This document shows positions 35,170 to 46,832 of a stretch of DNA of 64,000 nucleotides, piece by piece (the stretch's first letter is position 1; the number at the start of each line of letters is the position of its first letter). A program made the translations under genes and the position numbers. Location of the stretch: NCBI GenBank assembly GCA_002786025.1, contig NHNW01000043.1, forward strand, positions 396,965-460,964, given 5' to 3'. This stretch comes from Zasmidium citrigriseum. Its lineage: Eukaryota; Ascomycota; Dothideomycetes; Mycosphaerellales; Mycosphaerellaceae. Under the pieces are notes generated by a model that ran no database searches, was not told the DNA's origin, and saw only the letters and a program-made list of their open reading frames with translations.

Positions 35170-36350
35170 GAACATTCGAGGACGACTTAGACGTTTACGA
35201 AGTATTAACGACTAGTAGAGATATTTAAGAAGGATCGAAGTCGGATCTAAAGATTCTAGGGGACTCGGAATAGCTTAAGAAGGACTACGATAGATAAGAA
35301 AGGGTCGATATCGTATCGAAGAGGACCTTTAGGGTTAATGTTAATTGTTAGTATTACGGGTTAATATAGGTGTTAGAGACGAATTTAATATTAGTAAAGA
35401 CTATTAGTGTTAAAGAGTATTCGGTAGGTATAAGAAGATTTCTACTACTAGAGAGGACTTTTTACACTTAAGAGGATCTTTATTATTAAGGAAGATATTT
35501 GTCGTTAGGTTAAATCTTTACCGCTAGTAAAGAGCTTCGCTTCTAGGGGGATCTCTATTTCGATAAGATTTTTAGTACTAGAGAAGATTATTATCGTTAA
35601 GGGAGATCCTTATTTTTTTAGAGAGGATCTTTAGCGCTATACGGTATCTTTGTTTTTAGAGGAAATTTTAGCTTTAAAGAAGAGCCTTAGTATTTAAGGA
35701 GATCTATACGGTCTAAGAAGATCTCTACGGTCTAGAAAGATTCCTAGGATTTAAGAAGATTCCTAGGATTTAAGAAGATTTCTAGGATTCGAGAAGATTT
35801 CTAAGTATTAAGAAGATAGGGTTAATTTAAGAAGATCTTTCTTATTTAAGAAGATCTTTCTTGTTTAAGAAGACCTTTCTTATTTAAGAAGACCTTTCTT
35901 ATTTAAGAATATCTTTAAGCTTTAGGAAGATTTTAGTTCTAAGAGGAAGTCTTAGTTATTAAAGAAGATTTTAGTTCTAGATAGAAATCTTTATTTTTAG
36001 GGAAGATCTTTATTTTTAGGGAAGATCTTTATTTTTAGGGAAGATCTTTATTTTTAGGGAAGATCTTTGTTTTTAGAGAGGATCTTTATTTCTAGATATA
36101 ATTGTTAGGGTTAGAGAGAACTCCTAATAATAGAGAAAGTTCTCCTAATAATAGCGAGAAGTTATAAGTTAGTAGAAGCTTTTACTAGTAAGAAGATATT
36201 GTCTCGTATTAAGGGATACTTTTATATCGAGGAAAGCTTAGGTATCGGGGAAATACTTTATATCGAGGAAGATACTAGGGTTAGAGTAGATACTTTATAC
36301 TAAGGGAGATTCTTAAGCTAAGAATAGCTCTATACTAAGGACTTAAGGTA
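35170..36350. repeat. Minisatellite of about 19-bp units with AGAAGATCTTT core
   Basis: Dozens of degenerate units. The best are four successive copies of GGGAAGATCTTTATTTTTA (about 35999-36075) and AAGAAGATCTTTCTTATTT (about 35830-35880), each 19 bp. The core AAGATCTT is palindromic. The flanks of the array are more decayed. No gene is seen inside. It borders the left end of the paralog array. Confidence 0.8.
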
Positions 36351-36479
36351 TACTATTTACTTAATCGTATATAGTATCTTACTCTAAGCTTCGTAGAGCG
36401 TATACCGCCGTCGACGGGGTTATACGCTCGTCTCGCCTATAGTTAGTAGAGCTATACTCTCTTGGTCCGGGTAATTATC

Positions 36480-37141
36480 TAGGACTAATTCTAGAATTGT
36501 AATTATCTTTATATATAAGGGGCTTAGGGCCTCTATATACCCGTCCGTAGAATAGTTTAGCGTTCTATTCTAAATTAGCCTCTCCGCCTTCTAGCTAAGA
36601 AATTCTAATACTATATCGTCGTCGCCTCCGCTTTCGAGCCGCTCTATAGCGGTTAGTATATACTCTCTCTCTCGACTCGGGGTAAGTACTTACTATTAAG
36701 GAGCACCTCGAAGAACGCTATTATAGCGGCGAGGAAAAAGTAACCCGCCTATTAGGTACCGTACTCGTATCTAGCTAGGATATCGATAAGCTACTAGTAC
36801 GGCTCTAGTCTAGATTCGCCCTCGAGTATACTTATAACCTATACTCTATATACCGTCTCGAGTACCTCTATAGAGCCCTAGACGAGGAATATAGTCTATA
36901 ATCTAGGCCGTAGGGCTAGTAGTATTAGCCTATCCTACTATAGTATACGACGTCTTATTCGGGTACTATAGTAGAGGATCTACTCGTCCGACTATATCTC
37001 GTCTTTACTAGCTACCTATTACCGATATTAGTAGGTAAATATTATTCCCTAGCGTTAGTACTTATAGTTACGTCGATAGTAGCTATATTCGCTATAATAC
37101 GGTCGTAAGGGCGGTTAGAGGAGGTTATTTTAGGTAACCTC
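36480..37141 (-). pseudogene. Array paralog 1, RIP-inactivated
   Basis: The minus strand carries the family's marker segment at 36582-36624, reading GDDDIVLEFLS, then a stop for Gln/Trp, then KAE. Upstream coding lies within about 36640-37130. It ends at the first palindrome-bounded spacer on its right. The left end abuts the minisatellite, so the C-terminus is less certain. Function of the family is unknown; see paralog 3 for the best reading. Confidence 0.5.
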
Positions 37142-37315
37142 GAATACCGCCTAGTAGTCGCTAAGTAGTATTAGATAGAGAGGAAAGGTAGTAGTACCGT
37201 AAGTAGTTAATATAGAGGAAGGCTCGGCGCTAGTTTATTAGCGCGGTTTATTATTAGCCGACGATTCCTTTAGCGCCGCGAGTATATAATTACGACTACG
37301 CTGGTTAGTATTTAG
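37142..37315. promoter_or_regulatory. Array spacer 1, palindrome-bounded, 174 bp
   Basis: Left palindrome GAATACCGCCTAG at 37142-37158, right palindrome GCTGGTTAGTATTTAGG at 37299-37315, with GAGTATATAATTACG (about 37280) shortly before the right copy. Presumed promoter of paralog 1. Confidence 0.5.
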
Positions 37316-38253
37316 GGTTAATATATTTATATATAGTCTATCGCTATTATAAAGGGATATCGATATAACTATAATAGTCTCCTAGAACCGATTTATTACC
37401 GTAAGATATAATTCGCTACTACTCTACCCTACGACTTATATATAGCGCTACCTCGAGGCCCGAACTATACTAGGGGTTAATCCTAGGGACCTTCGGACTA
37501 GTTATTTATAACTAGGAGTATCGTACCTATCCTATCTAGGTATATATCTAACTAAGCCTCTATCTCCTATATACCTCCTAGCGTAGCCTCCCTTAATACT
37601 TTTACGGGGCTAGGGCCGTCGTCGCCGCTATCGTCTTCGCGATACTAGCGCGGGATAGTAAGTTCGAGAGGCTCCCGCGGCGGCTTAGTAACTAGAGTCT
37701 CCGCTTTCTAGGAGAGGAACTCTAGAGGTATATCGTCCTCGCCCTTACTCTAGAGTCGTACTAATAGGTTATATTAGTAGTCTTCGATATCGGCGGGATA
37801 GGGGTCGCTTACTATACTATATAATCCCGACGAAGTAGTTAACTACTACGAAGAAGTAGACGCTAGCCTCTTATTCGATCTTGTATCCAGCTAGGATATC
37901 GATAAGAGTCTATAAGGGATCTCGCCCCGCGTAGTACTACCTAACTACCGTATTAGTCTATACTATATAGAGGGGCTCTAGCGATTCTACCTTAGCGTAA
38001 CTAAATATAAACTCCGCTCGCGGGCTAACGAGTAGGCGGTAGGGCGTAGCCTCCTATACGTTACGGCGCGTAATACGGCTATTACGATTGTTTTCCTACC
38101 TTACCTAGCGCTCGTCGACTTCGCCCTCGTCCTATCGGGCGGTTAGTCGACCCTTTCTCTCCTTTACTATTAACGTCGATACTTACTATCGTATCCTCCT
38201 ATATAGCCGTCGCTATAGCTAAGGTAGTAAGTTTAGTAGCTTTAGAGTAACCT
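37316..38253 (-). pseudogene. Array paralog 2, RIP-inactivated
   Basis: Marker segment at about 37700-37750 reads SKGEDDIPLEFLS, stop, KAET on the minus strand. Its 5' half closely resembles that of paralog 3, with long shared runs such as TTACCTAGCGCTCGTCGACT (38101-38120), so these two copies are the most recent duplicates. Positions are limits between palindromes; the coding part is about 37560-38200. Confidence 0.55.
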
Positions 38254-38431
38254 CGAATACCGGTCGGTAGTCGCTAACTAGTATTATACGAAGTTAAGAA
38301 GTAGGGGTATTATAAGTATATTATATAGTAGGAGGCTTCGCGCTAGCTAGCTAGCGGGGTTAATAATTAGCTAGCTATACTTTTAGTACTACGAGTATAT
38401 AATTACGTAGTAACGCCGGTCGGTATTTAGG
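38254..38431. promoter_or_regulatory. Array spacer 2, palindrome-bounded, 178 bp
   Basis: GAATACCGGTCGGTAG at 38254-38270 and CGCCGGTCGGTATTTAG at 38412-38431, with ACGAGTATATAATTACG in between. Both arms are well preserved here. Presumed promoter of paralog 2. Confidence 0.55.
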
Positions 38432-38572
38432 TTTAACGGCTTTATACGTAGGCTATAGCTATCGGAAAGGTACTTCGATATAAGTCTAATAGTCTCCTAG
38501 AACTACTTTATTACTATAATACCTAGCTTACTATACGTCTATCCGACGATAGGTAAACGTAGGGTCGTCTAT

Positions 38573-39283
38573 CTATACTACTACGGGCTTAAGTTATCTT
38601 AAGCGTCTATACTAGCTATATACGACGGGGAGTACCGTATCTACTCTATCTAGGTATATATCTAACTAGGACTCTAGCTTATTAATCTATTCTAACGCTA
38701 TCTACCTTACGCGGTCTAGTTAGCTAGGGTTACCCTTACGGTCGTCCTTATCGACTACCTCTACCGATAGTATACGGACGAGTATATCGGCTTTCTAGGA
38801 GAGGAACTCGAGTAGTATATCGTCCTTACCCTTACTCTAGAGTCGTACTAGAAGAAAGTATTAGCCGGATTCTAACTATAGTTAGTAAATAGTCTACTTA
38901 TAGTACTATACGGTCTAGACGAATATTACGACTAAGCGGATAAACTATACGCTCGTATACTAGCTACTCTCGTATCCCGTTAGAATATCGATAAGGGTCT
39001 AGATAGGGTCTTAGTAAGGCTACTAGTAAAACTTTAGGTATAGCGACTATACCTCGTAGATAGGCTCGAGTAGTGTAGGGGAGGCGTAACTAAACGTAAA
39101 CTCCGCTTGCGGGCTAACGAGAAGGCGGTAGGGTATAGCCTCCTATCCTCTACGATATATAATATAGCTATTACGATTGTTTTCCTACCTTACCTAGCGC
39201 TCGTCGACTTCGCCCTCGTCCTATCGCGTAGTTAGTCGACCCTTTCTCTCCTTTACTATTAACGTCGATACTTACTTTCGTAT
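38573..39283 (-). pseudogene. Array paralog 3, RIP-inactivated; best reading of the family
   Basis: One frame of 237 codons from ATA (former ATG) at 39283 to TAG at 38573-38575, with only RIP-type stops. Domains in order: a charged N-terminus (VKERKGRLTTR, then DEGEVDER, residues about 10-35), a middle with SPQAEFTF and LEPIYEV (about 70-90), a helical part (IDILTGYESS, FIRLVVIFV), and the marker SKGKDDILLEFLS, stop, KADILVRIL (about 150-170), then a helical tail. No signal peptide or transmembrane segment is obvious. I do not recognise it. Tandem copies on one strand, each with its own spacer, suggest a family expanded by unequal crossing over and then hit by RIP because it was repeated. Confidence 0.6.
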
Positions 39284-39342
39284 CCTCCTATATTACCGTC
39301 GCTATAGCTAAGGTAGTAGGATTAGCGGCCTTAGAATAACCT

Positions 39343-39522
39343 CGAATACTAGTCGGCGGTAGCTACGTAGTATTATTATACGAAGATAAAAGGAAGAAGT
39401 TTATATTAGGGGTTATATAGTATAGGCGCCCGTACTAGCTCGCCTATATAGCGTTTAATTCGCTAGCCGCCTTACTAGCGCGGCGAGTATATAATAGGTA
39501 ACGAACGGCGGCCGGCGTTTAG
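39343..39522. promoter_or_regulatory. Array spacer 3, palindrome-bounded, 180 bp
   Basis: GAATACTAGTCGGCGGTA at 39343-39360 and CGGCGGCCGGCGTTTAG at 39503-39522, with GCGAGTATATAATAGG near 39485. The interior differs in sequence from spacers 1 and 2 although the ends and the TATA-like word agree. Presumed promoter of paralog 3. Confidence 0.55.
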
Positions 39523-40352
39523 ATTAGATTATACGAGCTATACGGTAGTATAGACTAGTATATTATAAAGACAATTCACCTATATAAGTAGGGCAAATAC
39601 AAATAGATCTATATAGGAGCGGCTATTGTAGTTCGGGTTACGTCTCGGCGGAGTTAGGCTACTCTTCCTCTATAGGTAGGGGTATATCTACCTTATCGGG
39701 GTATATATCTAAGCTACTCTCGAGGGCCTTAACTTATACTAACGTATAGTCCCTCTCGTCTCCGCTCGTAGTACTCCTCTATAAGTCGTTAATAAGTACT
39801 TCTACCTTCTAGGAGACGAACTCTAGAGGTATTTTATCGTCGCCTATACTATTAAGTCGCCCTACTATAACGTTTAGCGGGGCTTAATACTAGTAAAGGG
39901 GTTAGCTAACTATAATATAGGGTAACGAGATACTACGATACTAGCCCGAGAAACTAGACGCCCGCTTTCTAATAGCCGCTCTCGTATCCCGCTAGTACGT
40001 CGATAAGCGTCTATAGAGGGCGCGGATAGGGGAGCTATAATAGCGGTTCTAACCCCTATACCCCGTAGACTTTCTCGAGTACGTCCGTAGTAGTAATACT
40101 ATAACCGACGAATATAAAGTCTACTCGTAGGCTTAGGGATAGCCGTTTCGGCGCGGCTTCCTATATTTTACGGCGTACTATCCGCTTATCCCAGTTACGT
40201 TACCTCTAAAGTTAGAGTATATTACCCTCTAGCTCGTACTATACTCTTATTAACGGGGGGGTTTATTTATTATAGTAAGTCTATACTTACCGTCGTCTAC
40301 TCCCCCTATATTACTATTAGTAAGGCTAGTATTATACGATTTAAAGCGACTT
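39523..40352 (-). pseudogene. Array paralog 4, RIP-inactivated
   Basis: Marker segment at about 39801-39850 reads GDDKIPLEFVS, stop, KVEVLI on the minus strand. This copy has drifted further from paralogs 2 and 3. Near its left end, at about 39565-39615, a short patch keeps several CA dinucleotides (ACAATTCACC, GGGCAAATACAAATA). Coding about 39640-40300. Confidence 0.5.
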
Positions 40353-40528
40353 CGAATACCGTCTAGCGCTCGGTAAGTAGTATTTAGTTAAGGTAGATAG
40401 GCGCCGTCGTCGTAATAATTTATACGATATAGGACGGCGCTAGTACTATATTCGTCGACTATAGTTAGCTATATTCCCGTCTAGCGTAGCGAGTATATAC
40501 GCTAATATAGGTAGCGGCCGGTATTTAG
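40353..40528. promoter_or_regulatory. Array spacer 4, palindrome-bounded, 176 bp
   Basis: GAATACCGTCTAGCGCTC at 40353-40370 and GTAGCGGCCGGTATTTA at 40512-40528, with GCGAGTATATACG near 40490. Presumed promoter of paralog 4. Confidence 0.5.
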
Positions 40529-41409
40529 CGTAGCTCGTAGCGTAGCGCCGTTAGAGAGACCCTTAAATACTAGGATAGTATAAGACTAGCTTATAAGATA
40601 GGTAATAGATCTAAGTCTAGATTAGTATATATCCTCGGGCTTAATATTAGACCTCGTTTCTTTTACTCTCGCCTTCTAACTTATCCTACGTCTTAAGCCT
40701 CGACGCTAATCTTCGGCTACTAGGAGAGGTATTCCCTCTTTATCGGGGTAGACGTCTAGCTAATTATCTAGATCCTTAACTATTACTAGGCCCTATTCTC
40801 TTATCCGCTCTACGTCGCTACCGGTAGTAGCCCCCTACACCTTATTTATAAGGGTCTCCGCCTTCTAGGTAATAAATTCGAGTAGTATATTATCGTTACT
40901 ATTACTACTAGCGCGCCCTACGTACGTAGGTTAGTATAAATCCTAGATACGGTTACGCGTACTTACTTAGAGCTAAACGGCTTACGAATATCCCGACGGC
41001 GGTTATAAAGTAGAGTCTAGCCTCTTAGCCGTTCTTATATATTACTATTAGCTCTAGGAGATACGTATATAGGGTTAGGCCTACGCTTAATATTCCTACT
41101 ATACTAATCGCCTAATCTAGCGCGAATAGCTCGAGAAGGTCGGTTCTACTAGCGCGAAGGAATATATCGCTTACTATATCGCTTACGACGACTAGTATCC
41201 GCTTCGTCTCCTATTACGTATAGCGGGCTATACGCTTCGTACGGTTCTCTAATTTAGTAGTAGGAGATCCTTCGCCTCGACCTTAAGGCTATAGCGAGGA
41301 TTAGTCTATAGGTAAAGTTAGGATTAGGTCGCTACCTACCTCCTTATCCGCCGCTATATCGATAGTAGGGTAGGTTACGTAAGGAGGACGGAGTCGCTTT
41401 AAGTAAGGT
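40529..41409 (-). pseudogene. Array paralog 5, RIP-inactivated
   Basis: Marker segment at 40857-40900 reads SSNSNDNILLEFIT, stop, KAETLI. It is closest to paralog 6: both share the run TACTAGCGCGCCCTA next to the marker, and both follow it with CCTAGATACGGTTACGCGTA. Coding about 40640-41390. Confidence 0.55.
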
Positions 41410-41583
41410 CGAATACCGCCCGGCGGTAGTAGGATAGCGTTATATTAAGAAGAGAGGGTATAGCCGTTATCTAGAGGTCTTCTTAACGAGTTACGTACGC
41501 TAGTAGATAGCCGTTACGTATTATTAGGTAGCGGCCTAGTACGATAAGTATATAATCTTATATAAGCGACGGCTAGTATTTAG
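41410..41583. promoter_or_regulatory. Array spacer 5, palindrome-bounded, 174 bp
   Basis: GAATACCGCCCGGCGGTA at 41410-41427 and CGACGGCTAGTATTTAG at 41567-41583, with TAAGTATATAATC near 41546. Presumed promoter of paralog 5. Confidence 0.5.
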
Positions 41584-42463
41584 TAGTACTCGTATAGTAG
41601 CCTCGTATTCCTAGATAGGTACTAGAACTTAGTAACGGTAGGGAAAAGGGCTATAGTTTAGTTTATATATCTAAGTCTATATTTATTTATATCCTACGGC
41701 TTAATACTAGGCCCTATTTCTCTCCCCCTTAGCTTCTAATCCGCCCTAGGTCTCTAGCCTCGACGCTAATCTTCGGCGACTAGGAGAGGCGTTCCCTCCT
41801 TATCGGGGAAAATATCTAGCTAACTCTCTAAATCCTAGACTATCGTTAAGGCCTTATCTCCTACCTCCTATACTCCGCTATCGGATACACCTCCTAATAC
41901 CTTATTAATAAGGGTCTCTACCTTCTAGGTAATAAACTCGAGCGGTATATCGTCGTTACTATTACTACTAGCGCGCCCTAAGTAAGTCAGTTAGTATAAA
42001 TCCTAGATACGGTTACGCGTACTTACTTATAGCTAGGCGGCTCGCTAATATTCCGATAGCGGTTACGAATATAACTCCGGCCTCTTAGCCGTTCTCGTAT
42101 ACCGCTATAATATTAAGGACTTACTTACGAGGGTCTAGGCCTATAGTCGGGGTAACTATAGTTACTAGTAGCTAAGCCCTAACGAATACCTCGAGGAGGT
42201 TGTTCTTATCGTAGCGGAGGAACCTATTCTTTACGTCGGCGCTTACGAAGAGCGGTATCGGCTTCGTCTCCTACTCTGTATAGCGGGCTAGATACTTAGT
42301 ACGCCTATCCGCTCTAGCGGTAGACGATCCTCTACCCTCGCTCTTAGACTACTATAGAGGTTAGCCGCTAATTATAGTTTAGGTTAGGTAGCTACTTATA
42401 TCTTTATCTATAGCTATACTAAATGTAGGTAGTATATAGACAATATATAGCTCGAAGTAAGGT
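41584..42463 (-). pseudogene. Array paralog 6, RIP-inactivated
   Basis: Marker segment at 41919-41960 reads SNDDIPLEFIT, stop, KVETLI. The 1.05-kb offset from paralog 5 is the same as between other neighbours. Coding about 41680-42420. Confidence 0.55.
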
Positions 42464-42707
42464 CGAATACTACCCGGCGTACGTATAGTAGTATTATCTC
42501 GAGAAGAGAGGGTTTAGTCGTAGTCGTAAGGTTTTATTAACGGGCTTCTTATCGCGCTAGTATATAGCTATCGTATATTATTAGTCGATTAGCGGCCCGG
42601 CGTACTAAGTACGTAGTTTATATTAATAGCGGCTAGCGTTTAGTAGTACTCCTACTACGTACGTATAGCGGGGTCGTATATCCCTATTAATAGCGGTCGG
42701 TATTTAG
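42464..42707. promoter_or_regulatory. Array spacer 6, with three palindromes
   Basis: Palindrome copies at 42464-42480 (GAATACTACCCGGCG), 42626-42642 (AGCGGCTAGCGTTTAG) and 42691-42707 (AGCGGTCGGTATTTAGG). The third copy shows that single elements can be added or duplicated. Presumed promoter of paralog 6. Confidence 0.5.
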
Positions 42708-43858
42708 GCCTACTCTACTCCCCGCTCGCGCGTAGTCTTAGTCTACTAGGCTAGACATTAATAGTTAGTAGTATATTCGAGGATCTTCCCTTATAGGCTA
42801 TATCGTAACGAGGAATTCCTCTCTCTATATAGGGCGGGTAGGAATTCGGACGGCTACGAGGCCATCCTAGTAGGAGGTAGATAGGACTTAGGGTTAAGGT
42901 TATTTATAGGCGTATAAACTATCTATAAAGTTAGCCCCGGATTTTAACGCTAAGATTTATATACTAGATCCCGCCGGGTATCTAAGGGATAGTATAGCGG
43001 TACGGCTTATACTATATATAGTACTATACTTATAATTAATATAGTACTCGTATAGGATTTATATATAGTTCCTATATAGTTTATAGTATTAGTAGGGTAT
43101 ACCTCTATCTTCGCCTTCGCCTCGATTTAGGGCCTCTTCTTCTCGTAGACTAGCCTTATATAGCCAACGTAGGGGTAGGGGTACCCTCTTAGTTAGGAAA
43201 TTCGTCTAGAAGGTCCTCTATTTTCTTCGCTATATCTAACGCCTTCCGTCTTATCCTCTCGACCGGACTCTTATCTTAGTCCTTTAGGACTTTATTTATT
43301 AGGGCCTCCGCTTTCTAGGAGATAAATTCTAATAGTATATTATCGGCCCCCTTACTCTTCCGGCGTTCTAGTTACCTAGTTAGTTAGATTTCCGTACCGT
43401 ATAGGCGATAGCTTACTATATATTAGTAGGGCTATAAATATCCCTACGGCTACGAGGAAGTTATCGCGAGCCTCCTATCTATTCTTATATCCTACTATAA
43501 GTTCGAGGACGTACTTAGGGGGGTCTTCGCTTACGCTACTATACGTTAGGCTTATCGCCTAGACGAAGTAAGCCTCCTCTAATAGGTCGGTATTACTCTT
43601 ACTAATAAATATATCCCTCGCTTCTAGGCTTATATATACGGGTATCGGCTTCGTAGCCTACTCCGCGTACTACGCTATATACCTAGTATAGTTTATAGTC
43701 TTCCGAGCTATTAGATCTCCCGCTATACCGCTATTAGCCTACCGACTTAGTTAATATACTAGTCGACTAGCTAATCGCCCTCTACTTACTATTAGGTAGA
43801 CTACTAGTAGTAGTCGAGGGTATAGGATATAGTAACTCTAGTACTACTAGTAATATTA
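42708..43858 (-). pseudogene. Array paralog 7, RIP-inactivated
   Basis: Marker segment at about 43303-43350 reads KGADNILLEFIS, stop, KAEALI. The interval is about 250 bp longer than the others, the extra being non-coding DNA at its left side (42708-43070). Coding about 43090-43800. Confidence 0.5.
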
Positions 43859-44031
43859 AGAGCCGGCCGGGTTTCGATTAGTAGTATTATATCGAGGAAG
43901 AGAAAGAAGATAGTTTACCGAGTTATTTTATTCGCGATAATACGCTAGTCTCTTATACTAGGTCTATAATTAGCTCCCTTACTAACTAGAGCCGTAGGTA
44001 TATAAGCCGCTATAGGCGCCGGCTAGTATTC
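43859..44031. promoter_or_regulatory. Array spacer 7, palindrome-bounded, 173 bp
   Basis: AGCCGGCCGGGTTTCG at 43859-43875 and GCGCCGGCTAGTATTCG at 44014-44031, with GTAGGTATATAAGCC near 43994. Presumed promoter of paralog 7. Confidence 0.5.
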
Positions 44032-44239
44032 GAGGTTAGCTATAGGCCTAACGTTCGTATCGTAGTATCGTTTTTAGTAGGTTTAGGTATCTTCTTATAT
44101 CTAGTACTTCTACTACTAGCGTTAACGACGTCTTCGAGCCTCGAGATATAGCCCGTCTCTAGCCTTCTATTTAAACGCGAAACCCTCTAGATCGCGAGGT
44201 AACAAAACGGTTATTTAGTTCGAAGCGATTACCTTAGTT

Positions 44240-45830
44240 CCGAGAAAGGGTTATAGTTTATAATAGAAGGGAAGTTCTACGAGGACGTTCGAGTCTAAGA
44301 GGGCTACCGAGATATAAGAACTTTATATATTATAAGGGAATCTTCGAGGGCTAGGTTACTCTCTAATTCTATAGGGGTTTTATTCGAGGTTAAAGGGAAT
44401 AAGGCTTAGGGTAGAATATTTAAGCTCTAGGGAGCTCTTTAATTAGGAGAAAGGGTTTAACTAGTAAGGAGATCGTAAAGTTATTAGTAGAGTTCTAATT
44501 GCGATAAAGTCTCTAACTTAAGATAAGATCTTCCCCTTACGAGAAGATTTCCCGCTCGGGAGAAGCCCTTACCGTTATAAGAAGATTATTAGCTTATAGG
44601 AATAGTACGTATAAGAAGATCTTTAGGGTATAATATTATCTCGTGTAATAATCTCTCTCGTTAGGAGATCTTTAGTATATAAGAAGTTCTTTAGTATATA
44701 AGAAGATCTCTAGGTCGTAAGAGTATTTCTAGCTTAGGGTTAGATCTCCCCTTTTAAGAAGTCTTACCCTCTTAAGAAGATCTTACTTCTAGAGAAGATC
44801 TTACTTCTTAAGAAGATCTTACTTCTCGAGAAGATCTTACTTCTCGAGAAGATCTTACTTCGTAAGAAGATCTTACTTTATAAGAAGATCTTACTTCTAT
44901 AGAAGATCTAACTTTTAAAGAAAATCTTACCTTTAGAGGAAATCTTACCTTTACGAGAAGATCTTACTTTTACGAGAGGATCCTTATTTACTAAAAGAAT
45001 TTCACCCTTTTAAGAAGATCCCCGCGTTTTAAGAAGGTCTTACCCTTTTAGAGGGATATTACCTCTATAAAAGGATCTTACTTTTGTGAAAAAAACTTCT
45101 CTTTATAGGAAATCTCCCCCGCTTTTAAGAAGATCTTCTCCTTTACGAGAAGACTTTCTCCTCTTAAGGAGATCTAACCCTTATAAGAAGATCTTTAGCT
45201 TAGGGTTAGATTATACCCTTATAGGAATATCCTTAAGTCGTAAGAAGATCTTTAAGAATATATATTACCTTTACGAGAGGATCTTACCCTTACGAGAAAA
45301 TCTTTTATATATAATAAGATCTCTAAGTCGTAAGAAGATCTTTAAGAGGAGATCTCTAACCTAAGATATTTAAGTTCTAGAGAAATAGTCGACTCGTAGG
45401 AACGCTCGGGGTTAATAAGTATCTTCGAGTTACGATTAGGACTACGGGTATTAGTAATAAATCTTAAAGTCCTAGCTAATTCTTCGGGTTCCGAGAAAAC
45501 GTTTAAATTTCTAAAAAAAAGCCTTCGCGCTTAGGGTTAGTTTAGGAGTTCTAGGAATCTCTAAGTTTTAATAAGAATATAAATTTTCGAAGCTAAGTCT
45601 TCGAGTTCTAATAACATTTATAGACTCTATAGTAGGCTGTCGAGCTCTATAGAGACCTTTACGGGTAGATAAGGTCCCTAAGTCCACGGAAAATCTTAGA
45701 GTGTTTATAAATAATCTTCGGGTATTAGGGAATCTTATCGTATAGGAGGGAAGCGTATAGTACTTATAAGATAGGGCGCTTCTAGGCGCTTAGAGATTAA
45801 GACTACCTTCCGTCTCTAGGATAAGTATTA
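44240..45830. repeat. Minisatellite of 18-19 bp units with AGAAGATCTTAC core
   Basis: The best part, about 44760-45000, has nine or more adjacent units such as AGAAGATCTTACTTCTCG. Outer parts (44240-44700 and 45400-45830) are looser versions with GAGAAGATT or TCTTCGAG words. It shares the AGAAGATCTT core and spacing with the array at 35170-36350, so the two are one family. The 92-codon open frame at 45086-45364 is only a reading of this repeat. Confidence 0.8.
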
Positions 45831-45894
45831 GGTAGGAGCTTTATAGTCGTTAGTAGTTTAGGGTTATAAAGATAGCTTCTAGCTACTATAGTAC

Positions 45895-46695
45895 CCTCGA
45901 ACCCTGGCCGGAGTTTAAGCTTATTCCTCCTAGGAGTGCCGCCGTCGCTATATCCTAGTCGCTTTAATATATATTATCCTATATCTCGCCTAACTTCGCT
46001 TATATTCCTCCCCGCTCGATCTTCTTTATCTATCCGTTTAGTATCGTCTACTTAACCTCCGTATCCTCCTAATCTATCTCGTCTAGGTTATAGCGAACTA
46101 TAAAGCCGACGTATACGTTAGATCGGTTTAGTATTTAATCGAATATCGTAGTATCTAGGAATCGCTACTCGATAGACTCTATCGCTATATATACGGCGAG
46201 GGCCTTTTCTTTTATAAATAGTAATACCCCGTCCCCTTCTAAGGACGTTACTTCGGCGACGACGCGGCGGCCTAATATAACGAGCGGATAGATAACCGTA
46301 TAGTTACTATATTATAGTTCCGAACGCCCTATAACTATAGTTAGCGCCCTTAGTCCTATATAGAGGAACCGGGTTAACTTACGCTTTACTAAAATATCGG
46401 TATAGGCGGTAAAGTATACGAGGAACTTAATACCGCTAGTACGCTATACTTACTAGAGTACGAGGTAGTTACCGAGATCGATATCGACCGTTAGCGTTAT
46501 ATCGCGCTAGGCTAGAAGAGTACTTAGCTAATTCTCGTAGGCGGTATCGAAAGGGACCCTTATCTCCGCGAATAATATCCTAAGCTATACCCCTACCTCG
46601 ATATTATTAAGGGTATATATTAGGGTTCCCGTAGTACGCTTATAGTAGGTATATATAGTCTAGGAGGGGCTAAGATCTATACTAAAAAGTATAGT
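45895..46695 (-). pseudogene. RIP-inactivated coding relic, unrecognised, inside the array region
   Basis: One minus-strand frame of about 260 codons, not a member of the array family. Stretches: STILFSIDLSPS (46680), EIRVPFDTAYEN (46545), DITLTVDIDLGNYLVL (46475), VILGRRVVAEVTSLEGDGVL (46270) and LFIKEKALAVYIAIESIE (46205), then LNRSNVYVGFIVRYNLDEID (46120). The pattern is beta-rich, unlike most relics here. Only RIP stops interrupt it. No family recognised. The palindrome CCCTGGCCGGAGTTTA near 45902 lies at its 3' end. Confidence 0.55.
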
Positions 46696-46832
46696 CGAAT
46701 CCCGGCTAGAGGTCGTTCGAGACAGTATAAAGATTTAGAGCTTAAATACGTCTCGCCGCGGTTATAAAAGGCCGTAGGTATAGCGGTATAGTCCGTCCCG
46801 CTACGCTAAGATTTATATATAACCTTAGCTTT

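Noticed and set aside
35170..36350. Possible CRISPR-like or regulatory repeat array
   Set aside because: Units are contiguous and degenerate, with no spacers; it is a eukaryotic minisatellite.
45086..45364. Open frame of 92 codons on the plus strand
   Set aside because: It lies wholly in the 18-19 bp minisatellite and simply translates the repeat; units of 18 and 19 bp do not keep frame as coding repeats should.
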